Origin: Bdellovibrio sp.
Lineage (GTDB): Bacteria; Bdellovibrionota; Bdellovibrionia; Bdellovibrionales; Bdellovibrionaceae
Reading direction: 5' to 3'
DNA length: 7,333 nucleotides
Assembly: GCA_017745015.1 (NCBI GenBank)
Contig: JAGIAF010000175.1
Span: forward strand, 1 to 7,333
Shown: positions 4,616 through 7,333 of the stretch, one piece after another
Layout of the letters: the number at the start of each line of letters is the position of its first letter
Numbering within the stretch: the first letter of the stretch is position 1
Made by a program: the position numbers and the translations under genes
The notes under the pieces: generated by a model
Databases searched by the model: none
What the model was told of the DNA's origin: nothing
What the model saw: only the letters and a program-made list of their open reading frames with translations

Positions 4616-5278
4616 TTAAGCGATTTTTTCGGTGCGAACCACACCAAATTTAATGGCACCCACTGGAAGTTTATATTCTCCCACAAGCGACGGCGACCAG
4701 ATCGAGCAAAGTTGAGTCGGAATCTCTCCTACTTCAATCCCCCACTCTTCACCCTTCATATGGTACAAAGAACCGCCTTTAACCACAATTCTGCGAGCCA
4801 TAAGAATCGCTTTTGAAATATTTCCGAAGCCACGGCAGATCGCCCACTGTACAGAGTTCTCAGGAAGCTTCTCGATATGAAGGTTTTCAATCTTTACATT
4901 TTTAAGGCCTAAAGCACTTGCGGCGTGTCCTAAGAACTCACACTTTTTAGTATCTGTATCAACCAGCACTACTTGCACATTCGGATACATGATCGCCAGA
5001 ACCATCCCAGGAAAGCCACTACCGCTTCCAAAGTCATAGATCTTATCAATCGTAGGGTTAGATCTAATTACAGCTTGAGAGCCGATAATAGAATCTGCAA
5101 AGTGAATAGCATCAGCCACAAATACCGTTTTAGCGGAAATGAGGCTGAGGGTTTTGTTAAATTTAATGAGCTCTTCATGATAGGTCTTTAGTCTGGATCT
5201 GACCTCAGGACTTAAATCCGGGAACCATTCATCAATTCGCCAGAATATGGTTGGCGTTTCCTGGTTGTTGTTCTCCAT
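4616..5278 (-). CDS. rsmG: 16S rRNA (guanine527-N7)-methyltransferase RsmG (GidB)
   Basis: SAM-dependent methyltransferase that makes m7G527 in the 530 loop of 16S rRNA; loss in other bacteria gives low-level streptomycin resistance. The product is 220 aa, in the usual range of 205-240. Family marks are NKTLSLIS (41-48), the HFADSIIG stretch (59-66), SAM motif I YDFGSGSGFPGMVLAI (81-96), motif II VVLVDTDTKKCEFL (103-116), ICRGFGNISK (147-156), where many homologues have SRAFA, and YHMKGEE (172-178). The start ATG at 5278 overlaps mnmG by 47 nt, with AAGGAG about 10 nt upstream; no later ATG, GTG or TTG precedes the core, so the overlap is probably real. It sits in the usual mnmE-mnmG-rsmG order near the origin. 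Its stop lies 12 bp from the edge of the parS 2 palindrome. Confidence 0.95.
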   Translation of the reverse strand: MENNNQETPTIFWRIDEWFPDLSPEVRSRLKTYHEELIKFNKTLSLISAKTVFVADAIHFADSIIGSQAVIRSNPTIDKIYDFGSGSGFPGMVLAIMYPNVQVVLVDTDTKKCEFLGHAASALGLKNVKIENLHIEKLPENSVQWAICRGFGNISKAILMARRIVVKGGSLYHMKGEEWGIEVGEIPTQLCSIWSPSLVGEYKLPVGAIKFGVVRTEKIA

Positions 5279-7160
5279 CCAGAGTCATCTCCTTGATCTT
5301 CTTGTGACCTTTTAGATGAATCATTATAGCCTGAATGGCTGAGGGATTGACACCACTTATACGTTGAGCTTGACCTAAGGTACGGGGCCTAACGCGCTGC
5401 AACTTATCCTTCTCTTCATTGGAGAGACCACGAATTTCCGCGTAAGAAAGATCATCTGGAAGTACTAATTCTTCGAGTCGTTTTGACTGATTAATAAGTT
5501 CCATCTGCCGCTTCACATAGCCCGAATACTTCACTTCAATTTCTACCGGTTCAGTAACATTTGGATCTGGATCGAGAGTGAAATTTAGCAATTCTAAGTG
5601 TGAACTCACAAGCTCGGGACGACGCAGCAACTCTTCGTAAGACAAAGACTTTGTCATTTCTGCGGTCGGAATTTTAGCCAAGATTTCTTGCACATCTTTA
5701 GTTGGATAAAGCTTCGTATCACGCAATTTTGCATGCAATTCTTGGCGACGAACACGCAAGTTCGCTAACAGCTCAATAGATGCCTCTGAAGCAATACCAA
5801 TTTTCGTAGCAAGGGCTGCTAATCTATCGATAGTATTATCTTCTCTTAAAACTAGGCGATGCTCTGCGCGCGAAGTGAACATGCGATATGGTTCGCGTGT
5901 TCCTTTCGTCACAAGATCATCAACCAGAACGCCCATGTACGCTTGATCACGATCAAGAATGAATTCATCTCTGCCCAAAATACTATGAGCCGCGTTCACG
6001 CCGGCGATAAATCCTTGCGCTGCTGCTTCTTCGTAACCAGAAGTTCCGTTAATTTGACCAGCCAAGAACAATTGACGAATCGTTCTTGTTTCAAGGCGAT
6101 GCCAGATTTGTGTCGGCTCAATATAGTCATACTCAACTGCATAACCGTAGCGAGCGACTTTTACATTTTCCAAGCCCGGAATAGTTTTAAGGAAAAGATC
6201 TTGAGTCTCTTCAGGCAAGCTCGTGGAGATACCTTGAAGATAAATAAGATCCGTATTCAAACCTTCTGGTTCCAAGAAAGTTTGGTGACTTGGCCGTTCC
6301 GAGAAGCGAGTCACTTTGTCTTCAATAGAAGGACAATAACGTGGGCCTACACCTTCAATAATTCCACAGTACATTGGAGATTTATCCAAGTTACCGCGAA
6401 TAATATCGTGAGTAAGCTCCGTCGTACGAGTGAGATAACAAAGAATTTGTGGAAGTTTCAACTGAGTCGATGAGCGATAGCTGAAAGGATAAACTTTCTC
6501 ATCACCACCATGAGGAATTGTCTTTGACCAGTCGATTGAATCCTTAAGCAGACGTGCCGGCGTACCCGTTTTCAAACGTTTTACTTCAAAACCAAATTGC
6601 GCCAATTGATCCGATAATCCTACAGAAGGGCCGTCACCCACGCGGCCGCCCGCCTCTTGGCGAAGACCAATGTGCATCACACCGTTCATGAAAGTACCCG
6701 TAGTGATGACCGTCGCTTTCGCGAAAATCTCTGAACCATCCTGCAAAACCACGCCTACGCACAAATCTTTTTCCAAAATCAGGCGTTTCACTTCGCCTTG
6801 CAGAACTTCAAGATTGGGCTGAGTTAAAAGGGCGTTCTTTTGAAAAGCAGCATAAAGATGCTTATCATTTTGCACGCGAGTTCCGCGAACTGCAGGACCT
6901 TTTGAGGAGTTAAGACGTTTATACTGAATTGTAGTTTCATCTGCGGCGATACCCATTTGACCGCCGAGAACGTCGATTTCACGAACCATGTGACCTTTTG
7001 CAAGGCCACCGATGGACGGATTGCAGCTCATGTAACCAATACGATCAAGATTTGTCGTCACCATCAAAGTTTGCAAACCCAAACGTGCGGAAGCCAAGCA
7101 TGCTTCAATACCCGCGTGCCCTGCGCCGACAACGATCACATCAAATTTATTGTTAGTCAT
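5232..7160 (-). CDS. mnmG: tRNA uridine 5-carboxymethylaminomethyl modification enzyme MnmG (GidA)
   Basis: FAD-dependent partner of MnmE in making cmnm5U34 at the wobble position of tRNAs that read split codon boxes. The 642-aa length fits the long MnmG form of about 620-650. Seen in order: Rossmann FAD loop VGAGHAGIEA (11-20), CNPSIGGLAKGHMVREID (46-63), NSSKGPAVRGTRVQNDK (84-100), TTGTFMNGVMHIG (153-165), GGRVGDGPS (171-179), LKTGTPARL (196-204), two conserved cysteines in YCG (265) and YCPSIEDK (276), FLAGQINGTSGYEEAAAQG (365-383), and TSRAEHRLVLREDN with the C-terminal helical tRNA/MnmE-binding part ending IMIHLKG. The start ATG at 7160-7158 is 3 nt after mnmE's stop, with GGGAAG upstream. 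A short hydrophilic tail overlaps rsmG. No defect is visible. Confidence 0.98.
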   Translation of the reverse strand: MTNNKFDVIVVGAGHAGIEACLASARLGLQTLMVTTNLDRIGYMSCNPSIGGLAKGHMVREIDVLGGQMGIAADETTIQYKRLNSSKGPAVRGTRVQNDKHLYAAFQKNALLTQPNLEVLQGEVKRLILEKDLCVGVVLQDGSEIFAKATVITTGTFMNGVMHIGLRQEAGGRVGDGPSVGLSDQLAQFGFEVKRLKTGTPARLLKDSIDWSKTIPHGGDEKVYPFSYRSSTQLKLPQILCYLTRTTELTHDIIRGNLDKSPMYCGIIEGVGPRYCPSIEDKVTRFSERPSHQTFLEPEGLNTDLIYLQGISTSLPEETQDLFLKTIPGLENVKVARYGYAVEYDYIEPTQIWHRLETRTIRQLFLAGQINGTSGYEEAAAQGFIAGVNAAHSILGRDEFILDRDQAYMGVLVDDLVTKGTREPYRMFTSRAEHRLVLREDNTIDRLAALATKIGIASEASIELLANLRVRRQELHAKLRDTKLYPTKDVQEILAKIPTAEMTKSLSYEELLRRPELVSSHLELLNFTLDPDPNVTEPVEIEVKYSGYVKRQMELINQSKRLEELVLPDDLSYAEIRGLSNEEKDKLQRVRPRTLGQAQRISGVNPSAIQAIMIHLKGHKKIKEMTLDGEQQPGNANHILAN

Positions 7161-7163
7161 AAG

Positions 7164-7333
7164 TTACTTCCCGATACAAAACTCTTTAAAAACCCGATCC
7201 ATGATTTGATCATCGAATCGCTTTCCTAAAGTTTCGTGAATCGCGATGAGGGCGTCTTTTAGTTCAAACGCCAGGAATTCAGAACCCATCCCCTGATCCA
7301 CTATGGATTGCGATCTCTGAGTATTCTCTAGAG
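7164..7333 (-). CDS. mnmE: tRNA modification GTPase MnmE, C-terminal fragment (cut by window edge)
   Basis: The last 55 codons of MnmE (TrmE), the GTPase that works with MnmG on tRNA wobble uridine. The reading frame gives a helical segment containing GSEFLAFELKDALIAIHETL and RFDDQIMDRVFKEF, ending in the diagnostic FCIGK, whose cysteine is a conserved residue of the MnmE C-terminus. The TAA stop at 7166-7164 is 3 nt before the mnmG ATG, and the mnmG ribosome site GGGAAG overlaps the last codons, so the two partners are co-translated. The G domain and N-terminal domain are outside the window. Confidence 0.95.
   Translation of the reverse strand, partial: LENTQRSQSIVDQGMGSEFLAFELKDALIAIHETLGKRFDDQIMDRVFKEFCIGK

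Noticed and set aside
4584..4619. An 11-codon plus-strand ORF starting right after GGAGG and running through parS 2 (begins MFHVEH).
   Set aside because: Reading through a parS palindrome gives this peptide automatically, the ribosome site has no spacing and the ORF crosses the terminator; nothing supports a real peptide.
6824..7009. Alternative-frame ORFs of 61 and 90 codons near the mnmG start.
   Set aside because: They lie wholly or largely within mnmG or mnmE coding sequence in other frames, with no ribosome site or family resemblance.

Overview
This window is a typical origin-proximal block of a Gram-negative bacterium. The gene order mnmE-mnmG-rsmG-(lipoprotein)-parA-parB-bactofilin-atpF'-atpF-atpH-atpA fits the old Deltaproteobacteria. 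The predatory Bdellovibrio lineage is my best guess, from moderate base composition, two different ATP synthase b subunits and a bactofilin directly after parB. The genus is an inference from synteny and protein style, not a proven identification.

Layout, read along the minus strand from right to left. (1) 7333-4616 carries the end of mnmE, complete mnmG and complete rsmG. These are packed tightly (3-nt gap, then a 47-nt overlap) and make the two tRNA wobble-uridine modification proteins and the 16S rRNA m7G methyltransferase. (2) 4615-3909 is the odd part. A small lipoprotein gene points the other way (plus strand, 4037-4579) and is bracketed by two identical 16-bp parS centromere sites (4012-4027 and 4585-4600). 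The right-hand parS lies in a longer palindrome followed by a T-run, so it also looks like the lipoprotein gene's transcription terminator. (3) 3908-1725 carries parA, parB and a bactofilin gene, each overlapping the next by 8-10 nt. (4) 1619-1 carries the stator and first F1 genes of ATP synthase (b', b, delta and the first 22 codons of alpha), separated by gaps of 1-2 nt.

How the parts fit: ParB loads at the two parS sites and ParA moves the ParB-DNA complex to segregate the origin. The bactofilin may give this machinery a scaffold, as reported in myxobacteria. Transcription may run from parA into the ATP synthase genes, because no intrinsic terminator is visible in the only sizeable gap (1620-1724); that gap does hold a clear dyad. 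Everything outside the parS-lipoprotein island is conserved housekeeping content. There are no mobile elements, CRISPR arrays, tRNA or rRNA genes. No intergenic stretch exceeds 300 bases; the two largest are 128 nt (3909-4036) and 105 nt (1620-1724).
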